From Bradyrhizobium sp. MOS002 (GTDB lineage: Bacteria > Pseudomonadota > Alphaproteobacteria > Rhizobiales > Xanthobacteraceae), in assembly GCF_003020115.1 (NCBI RefSeq), contig NZ_PYFX01000026.1:1-43495 (forward strand): DNA of 43,495 nt. The letters are read 5' to 3'. A program made the position numbers and the translations under genes. Below, piece after piece: positions 33,149-41,064 of the stretch. A model generated the notes under the pieces. That model searched no databases. It saw only the letters and a program-made list of their open reading frames with translations, and was not told where the DNA came from. Every line of letters starts with the position of its first letter. Position 1 is the first letter of the stretch.

Positions 33149-34444
33149 TCACACCTTAGGTTCGGCTGCGTTCAGCGCCTGCGCGAGGTCGGCGATCAAA
33201 TCCGACGGGTGTTCGATGCCGATCGACAGCCGGATCGTGGAATCGAGCACGCCGATCTTCCGGCGGATGTCGGCGGGAACGCCGGAGTGGGTCATGGTGG
33301 CAGGCAGGCTCGCAAGCGACTCCGTTCCCCCGAGGCTCACCGCCAGCTTGAGGATCTGCAGCGCGTTGAGGAATTTCATGGCCGCGGCCTTGCCGCCGAC
33401 GATGTCGAACGAGAACGTGGATCCCGCCCCTGTGCATTGCCGCGCAAACACAAGTCCGTCCGGCGACGCCGCGTCGTGATGACCGAGATAGTGAACCTTG
33501 GCCACTTTGGGATGATCGCGCAGATAGTCCGCCACGAGGCGCGCATTCGCATCTGCCTTTTCCATGCGCAGGCTCAGCGTCTCGAGCGAGCGGTTGATCA
33601 TCCAGCAGGAATGCGGATCGAGCTGGGTGCCGATGGCGCCCCGCAGCGCCTTGATGCCTTTCACCACCGCCTTCGCGCCGAGCGCGGCGCCCGCGATCAG
33701 ATCTGAATGACCGCCGACATATTTCGTGAGCGAGTACAGGGAAATATCGGCGCCGTGCTCGATCGGCCGCTGAAACACCGGCCCGAGCAGCGTATTGTCG
33801 CAGGCGACGATCGGAACGTGGCCTTGGGCCTTTCCGATGGTCTCGGCGACACGCCGCATCATCGCGATGTCGACCAGCCCGTTGGTGGGGTTGGCCGGAG
33901 TTTCGATCAGGATCATCGAAACCCGGCCCTTGCGCATGGCCTCCTCCGCGGCCTGACTGACCACGGCTTGATCGACGCCATCGGCAAAGCCGACGGCGCC
34001 GATCGACAGACGCGCAAGCGTATTCGTCAGCAGGGTTTCCGTCCCGCCATAGAGCGGCTGGGAGTGCAGAATGACGTCGCCGGGGCGGACGAACGCCAGA
34101 ATCGTGGTCGCGATGGCCGCCATGCCGGACGAGAAAAGCGCACAGCTCTCGGTGCGCTCGTAGATCGCGAGCCTGTCCTCGACGATTTCGCTGTTGGGGT
34201 GATTGAAGCGCGAATAGACTAGGCCCGCGCCCATCCCTTCCGGCGGCTCGCGCCGGCCAGAGACGAAATCGAAGAAGTCCTGGCCGTCCTCGGCCGTCTT
34301 GAATACGAAGGTCGAGGTCAGGAACACCGGCGGCTTGACGGCCCCTTCCGATAATTGCGGATCATAGCCATAGGTCAGCATCAGCGTTTCCGGATGCAGC
34401 ATGTGGTTGCCGATGTGCGTCTTCGACGGGAACGGTTTTACCAT
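33149..34444 (-). CDS. Cys/Met-metabolism PLP enzyme (cystathionine gamma-synthase/lyase family)
   Basis: The 431-residue fold-type I PLP enzyme has the lysine K241 in SLYSLTKYVGGH, YSRFNHPNSE, and SSGMAAIATTIL. It belongs to the family of cystathionine gamma-synthase/lyase, methionine gamma-lyase and O-acylhomoserine sulfhydrylase; exact activity cannot be fixed. A ~15-residue N-terminal extension before MLHPETLMLTYGYDP is longer than in typical members. It is monocistronic and bounded by two similar terminator hairpins. No SAM riboswitch was recognised in the upstream region. Confidence 0.88.
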   Translation of the reverse strand: MVKPFPSKTHIGNHMLHPETLMLTYGYDPQLSEGAVKPPVFLTSTFVFKTAEDGQDFFDFVSGRREPPEGMGAGLVYSRFNHPNSEIVEDRLAIYERTESCALFSSGMAAIATTILAFVRPGDVILHSQPLYGGTETLLTNTLARLSIGAVGFADGVDQAVVSQAAEEAMRKGRVSMILIETPANPTNGLVDIAMMRRVAETIGKAQGHVPIVACDNTLLGPVFQRPIEHGADISLYSLTKYVGGHSDLIAGAALGAKAVVKGIKALRGAIGTQLDPHSCWMINRSLETLSLRMEKADANARLVADYLRDHPKVAKVHYLGHHDAASPDGLVFARQCTGAGSTFSFDIVGGKAAAMKFLNALQILKLAVSLGGTESLASLPATMTHSGVPADIRRKIGVLDSTIRLSIGIEHPSDLIADLAQALNAAEPKV

Positions 34445-34635
34445 GGCCTGTCTCGCTGTTGCTAATTGAGGTGCTCGCCGAGGGTTGGAACTCCCGATGT
34501 CATGAACGAGTCAGGAAGCGGAATGCGTCAGCGTCAAGAGCTCACGCAATGCCGCGGCGGCTGGAGTAAAGATAGCTGCTCCAGCGGCGATCCGTCAGGC
34601 CTTGCGGGTAGAATTTCCAGCGGCGACACGCGGCC

Positions 34636-34673
34636 CAATAAAAAGGGCGGCTGCTTTCGCAGGCCGCCCTTCT
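34636..34673 (-). terminator. terminator of the cytochrome c' gene
   Basis: On the minus strand AAGGGCGGCCTG-CGAAAG-CAGCCGCCCTT is followed by TTTATT. It lies about 110 bases past the cytochrome c' stop codon with the palindromic repeat in between. It is nearly the same hairpin as at 33089-33123. Confidence 0.75.
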
Positions 34674-34681
34674 AAAATCTG

Positions 34682-34769
34682 GTAGCCCGGATGGAGCGCA
34701 GCGCAATCCGGGACAGTATGTCAGCTCGGATAGATCTCCCGGATTGCGCTGCGCTCCCATCCGGGCTAC
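34682..34769. repeat. intergenic palindromic repeat, family E
   Basis: Arms 34682-34713 and 34737-34769 are inverted copies identical except for one inserted base; each contains GGAGCGCAGCGCAATCC. The loop is 23 bases. It lies between the cytochrome c' gene end and its terminator, so it is transcribed and would form a large RNA hairpin. Confidence 0.8.
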
Positions 34770-34785
34770 GCGCTTCCTGTGCGCC

Positions 34786-35232
34786 TCAACCGTTCTTCAC
34801 GCGAAACGTTTCGTGGCAGCCGCCGCATTCCTTACCGACCGCGGGAAAAATCGCCTTGAGCGAGTCGAGATCCTTGATCTTGCCCTTGGCCTCGGCGACG
34901 ACCTTGGCGAAGCTGGCGACCTTGGCATCGAACCCGGCCTTGTCCTCCCAGACCTTCGGCGAGGCGCTGTAGTCGCCCTCGGGCTTCATGCCTTTTGCGC
35001 TCGCCGGAAACAAGTTCGGCAGCTTCTTGGCGGTGTCCTCGAACTGCGCCAGCGCACTGTCCACCGTGGCCTGATCGTAGGGCTTCTCGCCCTTGACGAT
35101 CGCCGCCACGGCGCCGGCGTTCTTGCCGTTGCCCTTCATCAGGGTCTGGACCTCCTTGACGGAGTCCTGTTGTGCCCAAACCGCGCCCATACCGAGCAGG
35201 AGCGCGCCCCCAACCACCAACACTCGCTTCAT
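34786..35232 (-). CDS. cytochrome c' / c-556 family protein
   Basis: The 148-residue exported protein has a signal peptide (MKRVLVVGGALLLGMGAVWA, cleavage before QQDS) and a four-helix mature domain with the haem site C136-G-G-C139-H140 near the C-terminus, the hallmark of cytochrome c'. Members bind NO or transfer electrons. The start at 35232 is set by the signal peptide. It lies 87 bases downstream of the CoxL-like gene on the same strand, so an electron-acceptor role for that enzyme is possible but unproven. Confidence 0.92.
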   Translation of the reverse strand: MKRVLVVGGALLLGMGAVWAQQDSVKEVQTLMKGNGKNAGAVAAIVKGEKPYDQATVDSALAQFEDTAKKLPNLFPASAKGMKPEGDYSASPKVWEDKAGFDAKVASFAKVVAEAKGKIKDLDSLKAIFPAVGKECGGCHETFRVKNG

Positions 35233-35319
35233 TCGCAGAATCCTTTTCCCTAATGCAGGATCTTGCTGACCCCTCAATGGGCCAACACCGCCTGGCAGAT
35301 TTCATTCCGTGAAAAATTG

Positions 35320-37629
35320 TCACAGGCTGTGACGGCGATGGTGCTCGTTGACGGCGATCCACACCCGCTCCGGAGTCGCCGGCATGTCGATGTGGTCGAT
35401 CTTGTATTCGCGCCAGAGCCCGTCGACGATGGCATTGACGACCGCCGGGCAGGACCCGATCGCACCGGCCTCTCCCGCGCCCTTCACCCCCAGCGGATTG
35501 GTCTTGCAGGGAACGTTGGCGGTCTCGAACACGAAGGCCGGCCCGTCCGCCGCGCGCGGCAGCGCGTAGTCCATGAAGGTCGCGGTGACGAGCTGGCCGT
35601 CGCCCGCGCCATAGACCACCTGCTCCATCAATGCCTGGCCGATGCCCTGCATGGCGCCGCCATGGACCTGGCCGGCCAGCAGCAGTGGATTAAGCGTCAT
35701 GCCGAAATCGTCGACGATCACGTAGTTGACGATTTTGATGATGCCGGTGGCCGGATCGATCTCGACCTCCGCGACATGGGTGCCGTTCGGATAGGTGCCG
35801 TCGGCGCTGGCGAAAGTCGCGCTCGCATTGAGCTTCGACGGATCGACGCCGGCACGCTTGGCGAGGTCGGCGAACGAGATCGAACGGTCGGTGCCGGCGA
35901 TGCGCACCAGGCCATCGGTGATCTCGAGGTCGCCGGCACTGGCTTCCAGCGCCTGCGCTGCGATCTCCTTGAGCCGCGCGCCGAGCTCGCGGGTCGCACG
36001 CTCGACGCTGACACCGCCCGACGGGATCGAAGCCGAGCCGCCGGTGCCGAGGCCCGTGGCGATCATGTCGGTGTCGCCCTGGTGGACGTGCACGCGCTCG
36101 GGCGCAACGCCGAACTGCTCGGCGACGATCTGCGCGTAGGCGGTCTGATGGCCCTGCCCGCTCGACTGGGTGCCGATCAGGACGGTGATATCGCCATTGG
36201 GGTCCATCCGCACGTTGGCGGTCTCCTCGCCCATGGTGCCGCAGACCTCGACATAGCTCGCAAGTCCGATGCCGCGGATCAGGCCGTTCTTCTTGGCCGC
36301 CTTGGCGCGCTTGCCAAACTCCTTCCACTCGGCGATCTCCATCGCGCGCTTCAGATGCGCGGCGAAGTCGCCGGAATCGTAGACCTTGCCGGTCGCGGTC
36401 TTGTAGGGCAGCGCCTTCGGCTGGATGAAATTCTTGCGGCGGATGGCATCCACCGTCATGTCGAGTTTTCGCGCGCAGGCGTCCACCAGACGTTCGATGA
36501 CGTAAGCAGCCTCGGGCCGCCCGGCGCCGCGATAGGCATCGACCGGCACGCTGTTGGTGAAGATGGTGCGCACACGGCAGTGGAACGCCTGGATGTCGTA
36601 GAGGCCCGGCAGCATGCCGGCGCCGCCATGGGGGATATAGGGCCCGAAGGTCGACAGATACGCGCCCATGTCGCCCATCAGGTCGCAATCCATCGCGAGG
36701 AACTTGCCGTCCTCGGCCAGCGCCATTTTTGCGGTGGTGACGTTGTCGCGGCCCTGCGCGTCGCCCATGAAATGCTCGGTGCGGTCGGCCGCCCATTTCA
36801 CCGCCTTCTTCAGCTTTCGCGCGGCGACTGCCAGGAGGGCGTACTCCCGATAGGGAAACAGCTTCGTGCCGAAGCCGCCGCCGACGTCGGGGCAGATCAC
36901 CCGCATCTTGTCGGTCGGAATGTTGAGCACGTTCTGGCAGAGGATGTCGCGCAGGCGATGGCTGCCCTGGCTGCCGACCGTCAGCGTCAGATGGTCGCGC
37001 TTGGCGTCGTATTCGCACACCGCCGCGCGCGTCTCCATGAAGTTCGCGACGACGCGTGGATTGACGATCGAGATCTCGGCCACCGCATGCGCTTTGGCAA
37101 AGGCAGCCTCGGTCGCTTTCTTGTCACCGATCGAGACGTCGAACAGCACGTTGCCGGGCTTGTCCGGCCAGACCAAGGCTGCGCCCTTCTTCACAGCATT
37201 GACGACCCCGGTTACCGCCGGCAGCGGGCTCCATTTGACCTCGATCGCCTCGATCGCGTCGCGGGCCTGGTCGATGGTCTCGGCGACGACGAAGGCGATG
37301 GAATCGCCGACATGTCGCACTTCGTCCTTGGCGAGGATCGGGTAAGGCGGCCCGGTGAAGGGATCGGTCTCGAGGTTAAACAGGCAGGGCAGATTGCCGA
37401 GATCCTTGACGTCATGGGCAGTCAGGATCAGCGCGACGCCGGGTAGGGTGCGGGCGCGACTCGCATCGATGGTGTATTTGGCATGCGCATGCGGCGAGCG
37501 CAGCATCAGGCAGCGCAAAGCGGCCTGCGGCGCATAATCGTCGGTATAGCGGCCCTTGCCGCGGATGAGCGCGTCATCCTCCTTGCGCAACACACTTTGG
37601 CCAACGCCGAACTTGATGGGAGCCGCCAT
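35320..37629 (-). CDS. xanthine dehydrogenase-family molybdopterin-binding large subunit (form II CoxL-like)
   Basis: The 769-residue protein is a molybdenum hydroxylase large subunit. It has the AYRGAGRPEA motif that marks form II CoxL-like proteins (true CO dehydrogenase has AYxCSFR), the cofactor loop QSSGQGHQT, and the general-base glutamate in VKGAGEAGAIGS. The reaction is hydroxylation of an unknown heterocycle or aldehyde, not CO oxidation. The usual FAD (medium) and 2Fe-2S (small) subunit genes are absent here. A cytochrome c' gene follows. Its start region is overlapped by the reading frame of the upstream GNAT gene. Confidence 0.92.
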   Translation of the reverse strand: MAAPIKFGVGQSVLRKEDDALIRGKGRYTDDYAPQAALRCLMLRSPHAHAKYTIDASRARTLPGVALILTAHDVKDLGNLPCLFNLETDPFTGPPYPILAKDEVRHVGDSIAFVVAETIDQARDAIEAIEVKWSPLPAVTGVVNAVKKGAALVWPDKPGNVLFDVSIGDKKATEAAFAKAHAVAEISIVNPRVVANFMETRAAVCEYDAKRDHLTLTVGSQGSHRLRDILCQNVLNIPTDKMRVICPDVGGGFGTKLFPYREYALLAVAARKLKKAVKWAADRTEHFMGDAQGRDNVTTAKMALAEDGKFLAMDCDLMGDMGAYLSTFGPYIPHGGAGMLPGLYDIQAFHCRVRTIFTNSVPVDAYRGAGRPEAAYVIERLVDACARKLDMTVDAIRRKNFIQPKALPYKTATGKVYDSGDFAAHLKRAMEIAEWKEFGKRAKAAKKNGLIRGIGLASYVEVCGTMGEETANVRMDPNGDITVLIGTQSSGQGHQTAYAQIVAEQFGVAPERVHVHQGDTDMIATGLGTGGSASIPSGGVSVERATRELGARLKEIAAQALEASAGDLEITDGLVRIAGTDRSISFADLAKRAGVDPSKLNASATFASADGTYPNGTHVAEVEIDPATGIIKIVNYVIVDDFGMTLNPLLLAGQVHGGAMQGIGQALMEQVVYGAGDGQLVTATFMDYALPRAADGPAFVFETANVPCKTNPLGVKGAGEAGAIGSCPAVVNAIVDGLWREYKIDHIDMPATPERVWIAVNEHHRRHSL

Positions 37630-38294
37630 TTTCTCGTCCCGTTTCTCATGGTTGTTTTGCCGGCATATTGCCGTGGAAAAACTGGCAAGGCAAACGGGTT
37701 TAGGCGGGCCGCGCCTGTCAAGGCCGATGATTCGAAGCCGCCCTCGGGGGCTTCGGGCGACCCCGCGCCTCCATGGCTGAATTTCCTGACCATGAGGTAT
37801 TTGTCATACGTGATATGACCTATACGGACTGCAGCGGGATCCGTGCCGTAGACCTCGAATCCGTTGCGCTTGTAGGTCCTGATTGCAGCGATTGCTTCGA
37901 GCAGGACCTCAAGATGTACCTGCTCGACGCATCCCTCAGCATCGGCAAGAAGCTCCTTGATGAGTCGATCTCCGATTTCTTTACCTCGGCCATCTTCCCT
38001 CACGTAAACCGTGAAGATGTGACCCCTGTGCTGCGACCGAAGAGCTGGCGACACGTAGAAGCCTGCGACTCCGATCAGATTTCCCCGCCAGAGGGCGCCA
38101 AGGATCGCCCCACTGAGCCAATGCCGATAGGCAGTCAGCATCGCCTCTCCGCCCTCGTCCTCTTCGGCAGAACCAAATGTTTGAGGGTGCGTCCGAAGCG
38201 CCTCCGCGCGAATGTCGCGAAAGAGGTCGAGATCATCGACAGTCAATCGGCGGATTTCCAAATCCGCCGGGGCACTCGGCGCATGCGACATCAT
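37506..38294 (-). CDS. GNAT acetyltransferase with an unusual C-terminal read-through
   Basis: The first 165 or so residues are a GNAT acyl-CoA N-acyltransferase: LEIRRLTVDDLDLFRDIRAEAL, the acetyl-CoA loop VREDGRGKEIGDRLIKEL (a Q/RxxGxG/A variant), and AIRTYKRNGFEVYG. A normal member would stop after YLMVRKF. Here the frame continues about 90 codons with atypical sequence through the promoter and first 124 bases of the CoxL-like gene, in another frame. The true end is therefore uncertain; stop loss or a small indel near 37780 are options. GGAGAGG precedes the start. Confidence 0.8.
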   Translation of the reverse strand: MMSHAPSAPADLEIRRLTVDDLDLFRDIRAEALRTHPQTFGSAEEDEGGEAMLTAYRHWLSGAILGALWRGNLIGVAGFYVSPALRSQHRGHIFTVYVREDGRGKEIGDRLIKELLADAEGCVEQVHLEVLLEAIAAIRTYKRNGFEVYGTDPAAVRIGHITYDKYLMVRKFSHGGAGSPEAPEGGFESSALTGAARLNPFALPVFPRQYAGKTTMRNGTRKWRLPSSSALAKVCCARRMTRSSAARAAIPTIMRRRPLCAA

Positions 38295-38344
38295 GGTCGC
38301 TTCCTCTCCTTGTCGCTGCGAAGGTCGGCAGGACCGCTGGTCGG

Positions 38345-38623
38345 TCACATCCCACCGCGGCCCCACAGGGTCCTCGCATTATCCCTCAGCCTTTCGATAG
38401 CCCGTTCCGGCGAGATGTAGTCGACCTCGCCACGCGTCAGGCCGATATCCATCAGCTCCCTGTCACTCAGGTCCTGCAAGGCGATTTGTGGACCCTGCCG
38501 CCAGCGCCAGTCCTGGAGCGCACGCCAGTATCGCGAGAGCAAGCCTGGGATGCTGCGCGTCGATGCAAGTTCGAGGGAGAGTCCCTCGGCCTCGGATGTG
38601 ATGTTCGTCTGTTGGGGTGGCAT
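38345..38623 (-). CDS. DUF1127 domain protein
   Basis: The 92-residue basic protein has the DUF1127 signature near its C-terminus, LSDRELMDIGLTRGEVDYI, preceded by an Arg/Trp-rich helix (YWRALQDWRWRQ). Small DUF1127 proteins in rhizobia affect phosphate metabolism, growth and RNA turnover; this one has a longer N-terminus than the classic 45-residue form. AGGAG lies seven bases before the ATG at 38623. A terminator-like hairpin and a 25-codon ORF lie directly upstream on the same strand. The GNAT gene follows 50 bases downstream. Confidence 0.87.
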   Translation of the reverse strand: MPPQQTNITSEAEGLSLELASTRSIPGLLSRYWRALQDWRWRQGPQIALQDLSDRELMDIGLTRGEVDYISPERAIERLRDNARTLWGRGGM

Positions 38624-38661
38624 CGGACGCTCCTGCTGTTGTGCCGGCAGGGAAGCGTGGC

Positions 38662-38697
38662 CAAACAAAAGGCCCCCTCCGATGCCGGCGGGGCCTG
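38662..38697 (-). terminator. terminator/attenuator between the small ORF and DUF1127 gene
   Basis: On the minus strand AGGCCCC pairs with GGGGCCT across a 13-base loop and is followed by TTTGTTT. It lies 26 bases after the small ORF stop and 39-47 bases before the DUF1127 start, the classical place for an attenuator. Confidence 0.65.
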
Positions 38698-38722
38698 GTG
38701 GAAAGATGTCGTCGTCGAATTC

Positions 38723-38800
38723 TTAGCGCGCGACTCCTTCCACGGCCCAGCCGAAGCGGGTCATGTGGTTGCGGTTGAGTTTGCGCACTGATTTGATCAT
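38723..38800 (-). CDS. possible 25-residue basic small protein or leader peptide
   Basis: A minus-strand ORF begins ATG at 38800 and encodes MIKSVRKLNRNHMTRFGW... (25 residues, ending GVAR) with TAA at 38723. It is rich in Lys and Arg. No good ribosome binding site is seen, but the ORF is followed at once by a strong terminator, and an inverted repeat lies just upstream, so a short transcript is likely. It may be a small protein, a leader peptide for the DUF1127 gene, or a non-coding RNA. Confidence 0.4.
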   Translation of the reverse strand: MIKSVRKLNRNHMTRFGWAVEGVAR

Positions 38801-38805
38801 GCGAC

Positions 38806-38825
38806 GCGATTACTACAGCAATCGC
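38806..38825. promoter_or_regulatory. inverted repeat upstream of the small ORF
   Basis: GCGATT-N8-AATCGC is a perfect 6-base dyad, located 6-25 bases upstream of the small ORF start on the minus strand. TTGATT lies a few bases further upstream as a possible -35 element. It may be an operator or a leader hairpin. Confidence 0.3.
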
Positions 38826-38923
38826 GCAAAATCAAGAGATGTGTAGAGGTTCGCTGCATCCTGGAGGCGAGTCCCTACCTGAGGGTGCCGGGCGCCGAAG
38901 CCGACGACGCCCGTCAACGCCCT

Positions 38924-39340
38924 TCACGACTTCGTCTGCTTCGCTTCCACGTATCGTGCGAAATTGTCGAGGATTGCCTGCCAACCGCCTTGCTGCTGCT
39001 CGACCGAGTGCGTCGATTCGCCATCGAAGACAACCCGGACCAGAACGCCCTTCGGGGCGGGCACAAACTCGACTTCAGCTTTTCGCTCGCCGAACGCGTA
39101 TTCGATCCGCTTGTGCTCGACGATCTTCGTATAGGTACCGGCGAAGTCAAAGCCCATGCTGCCGTCCTTGGCCTCCATGCGCGAGGAGAAGACACCGCCT
39201 TTTCGCAGGTCGACGGCCGCCTTCGTCGTATGCCAGTCGTCGGACGCGGCGTTCCACTTCATGATGTCGGCAGGCGTCGTATAAGCGCGCCAGACCTGAT
39301 CGATGGGGGCTGCTACGTTAGTTTCGACGGTGATCCTCAT
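38924..39340 (-). CDS. SRPBCC (AHSA1-like) domain protein
   Basis: The 138-residue protein shows the AHSA1/START-like pattern: TVETNVAAPIDQVWRAYTTPADIMKWN, GGVFSSRMEAKDGSMGFDFAGTYTKIVEHKRIEYAF, and a terminal GWQAILDNFARYVEA helix. These domains form a hydrophobic cavity for ligands; many act in stress or as Hsp90 co-chaperone relatives. Often such genes sit with an ArsR regulator, but none is seen here. It lies in the less GC-rich patch and appears to stand alone. Confidence 0.88.
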   Translation of the reverse strand: MRITVETNVAAPIDQVWRAYTTPADIMKWNAASDDWHTTKAAVDLRKGGVFSSRMEAKDGSMGFDFAGTYTKIVEHKRIEYAFGERKAEVEFVPAPKGVLVRVVFDGESTHSVEQQQGGWQAILDNFARYVEAKQTKS

Positions 39341-39494
39341 AAACAGTGCTCCTGGTTCGAATTTTGCCGGCTCGAGGTGACGGCATCACGTCAATTGTGC
39401 AGGGTCCATCCGCCGCACTTCCGAGATGTGTCCATCCAAGGACGATCGAGACTGGCCCGTGCCGACAAGGTCGAGCCGTCAAAAATATGAAAAG

Positions 39495-41021
39495 CTAGCC
39501 GCGCACCAGCGAGACCAGCCAGCGGCGGCCGAACAGTGCAAGGATGGCGAGCGCGTAGACAATCGTGCCCCCGACGGCCAGCAGAAGCAGCGTCAATTCG
39601 TCCCGGAAGTGCATCGACCCCAACCAAGGACCGCTAAAGCGCGCGATGAGCCAGAAGGCGGCGGCCAGGATAAGGCCGGTCAGCAGAAATTTGGCGAGCG
39701 ACAATAGCCAGGCGCGGTCCGGCACGAGAAAGCCTCGCCGCACCGCGAAGAACAGCACCATCAGCAGGTTGGTCCAGACGCCGACGGCAGTGGCCAGCGC
39801 AAGCCCGATCTGGGCCAGCGATCCCATCAAGGCAATTTTCAAGGCGACGTTGACCGCGATGCCGGTCAGCGACGCCCGCACCGGCGTCGCCGTGTCCTTG
39901 CGCGCATAGAAGGTCGCGACCGCGCTGCGGATCAGCACGAAGGGGATCAGGCCGATGGCATAGGCCGCGAGCGTGGCGCCTGCGGCGGCGGCATCGGCTT
40001 TCGAGAACGCACCGCGAGCGAACAACGCGCGCATGATCGCGTCGGGCACGGTGAGGAAGGCGGCGACGAACGGCACCGAGAACAGCAGCGTGAAATCGAA
40101 CGCACGGCGCTGCGCCTTCATCGCACCGTCATGGTCGTTGGCCGTGATCCGCCGCGACATCTCCGGCAGCAGCACCGTGCCGATGGCAATGCCGATGACG
40201 CCGATCGGGAGCTGGTTGAGACGGTCGGCGTAATACAGCGCCGACAACGCGCCGGCGGGCAAGAAGGTCGCGATGATGGTGTCGGCAAACAGCGCGAGCT
40301 GCGTGCCCATCGCGCCCAGCGTCGCCGGCCCGAGTGCCCTAAAGAATGCGCGGACGTCTTCGTCGAGCTTGAGCGGCGCAAAGCGCGGCAGGCCGCCATG
40401 GCCGGCGAGATCGCCGGCGAGCAGGACATATTGCAGGAAGCCGGAGATGAGGACGCCCCAGGCGGCGGCGTGGCCCGCACTGGGAAACCAGGCGGCGAGC
40501 GCCAGCGTCATCATCATCGAGATGTTGAGGAAGATCGACGCGGCCGCGGCGCTGGCAAAGCGCTGCATCACGTTGAGCATGCCGCCATAGAGCGTCACCA
40601 GCGTGATCAGCAGCAGATAGGGAAAGGTGATCCGCGTGAGCTCGATCGCGAGCCTGCGCTGTTCGGCGTCCTCGGAAAACCCGGGCGCCAGAATGCTCAT
40701 GGCCTGCGGCATGAACAGCCAGGCGACGATCAGCAGCACCACCTGGGAGGCCAGCAGCAGCGTGAAGATGCGGTCGGCGAACAGTCTTGCCGCCCCCTCC
40801 CCGCGCTCGCCATGGACATGCGCGTAGGCCGGCACCCAGGCCGCGTTGAAGGCGCCCTCGGCAAAGATCGCACGGAAATGGTTGGGCAGGCGCAGCGCCA
40901 CGAAAAAGGCGTCGGCGACGGGGCCGGCGCCGAGAATCGCCGCGAGCATGATGTCGCGGGCAAATCCCGTCAGCCGCGAGAGCAGCGTGTAACCACCAAC
41001 CGTGAAGATACGTCCGAGCAT
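39495..41021 (-). CDS. murJ: lipid II flippase MurJ
   Basis: The 508-residue MOP-superfamily protein has about 14 membrane helices and the MurJ N-terminal signature: TLLSRLTGFARDIMLAAILG, GPVADAFFVALRLPNHFRAIFAEGAFNAAWVP. It flips lipid-linked peptidoglycan precursor across the inner membrane and is usually essential. AAGGG lies about five bases upstream of the ATG. It follows the aminotransferase gene on the same strand after 43 bases, so it may be cotranscribed with the surface-sugar genes, although murJ itself acts on peptidoglycan. Confidence 0.95.
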   Translation of the reverse strand: MLGRIFTVGGYTLLSRLTGFARDIMLAAILGAGPVADAFFVALRLPNHFRAIFAEGAFNAAWVPAYAHVHGERGEGAARLFADRIFTLLLASQVVLLIVAWLFMPQAMSILAPGFSEDAEQRRLAIELTRITFPYLLLITLVTLYGGMLNVMQRFASAAAASIFLNISMMMTLALAAWFPSAGHAAAWGVLISGFLQYVLLAGDLAGHGGLPRFAPLKLDEDVRAFFRALGPATLGAMGTQLALFADTIIATFLPAGALSALYYADRLNQLPIGVIGIAIGTVLLPEMSRRITANDHDGAMKAQRRAFDFTLLFSVPFVAAFLTVPDAIMRALFARGAFSKADAAAAGATLAAYAIGLIPFVLIRSAVATFYARKDTATPVRASLTGIAVNVALKIALMGSLAQIGLALATAVGVWTNLLMVLFFAVRRGFLVPDRAWLLSLAKFLLTGLILAAAFWLIARFSGPWLGSMHFRDELTLLLLAVGGTIVYALAILALFGRRWLVSLVRG

Positions 41022-41064
41022 CGTTCCCTTCTAAAGGAAGAGCTCGCGCAGCAAAACGGGGAAA

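Larger units (their letters stand above)
34445..34785. other. 341-base gap: terminator plus palindrome, no gene
   Basis: The left part (34445-34630) is the upstream region of the Cys/Met enzyme and holds no recognised motif. The right part carries a minus-strand terminator and a palindromic repeat, both downstream of the cytochrome c' gene. A 69-codon plus-strand frame (34466-34675) reads through the terminator and is not protein-like. Confidence 0.5.

Noticed and set aside
34445..34545. SAM-II riboswitch upstream of the Cys/Met enzyme
   Set aside because: I looked for the short pseudoknot pattern typical of alphaproteobacterial SAM-II elements and could not find it.
35263..37446. 727-codon plus-strand frame opposite the CoxL-like gene
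   Set aside because: The opposite strand has all molybdenum-hydroxylase motifs; this frame is rich in Asp, Arg, His and Gly with no recognisable family.
35320..37629. Aerobic CO dehydrogenase
   Set aside because: The motif is AYRGAGR, not the AYxCSFR of true CoxL, and the medium and small subunits are missing.
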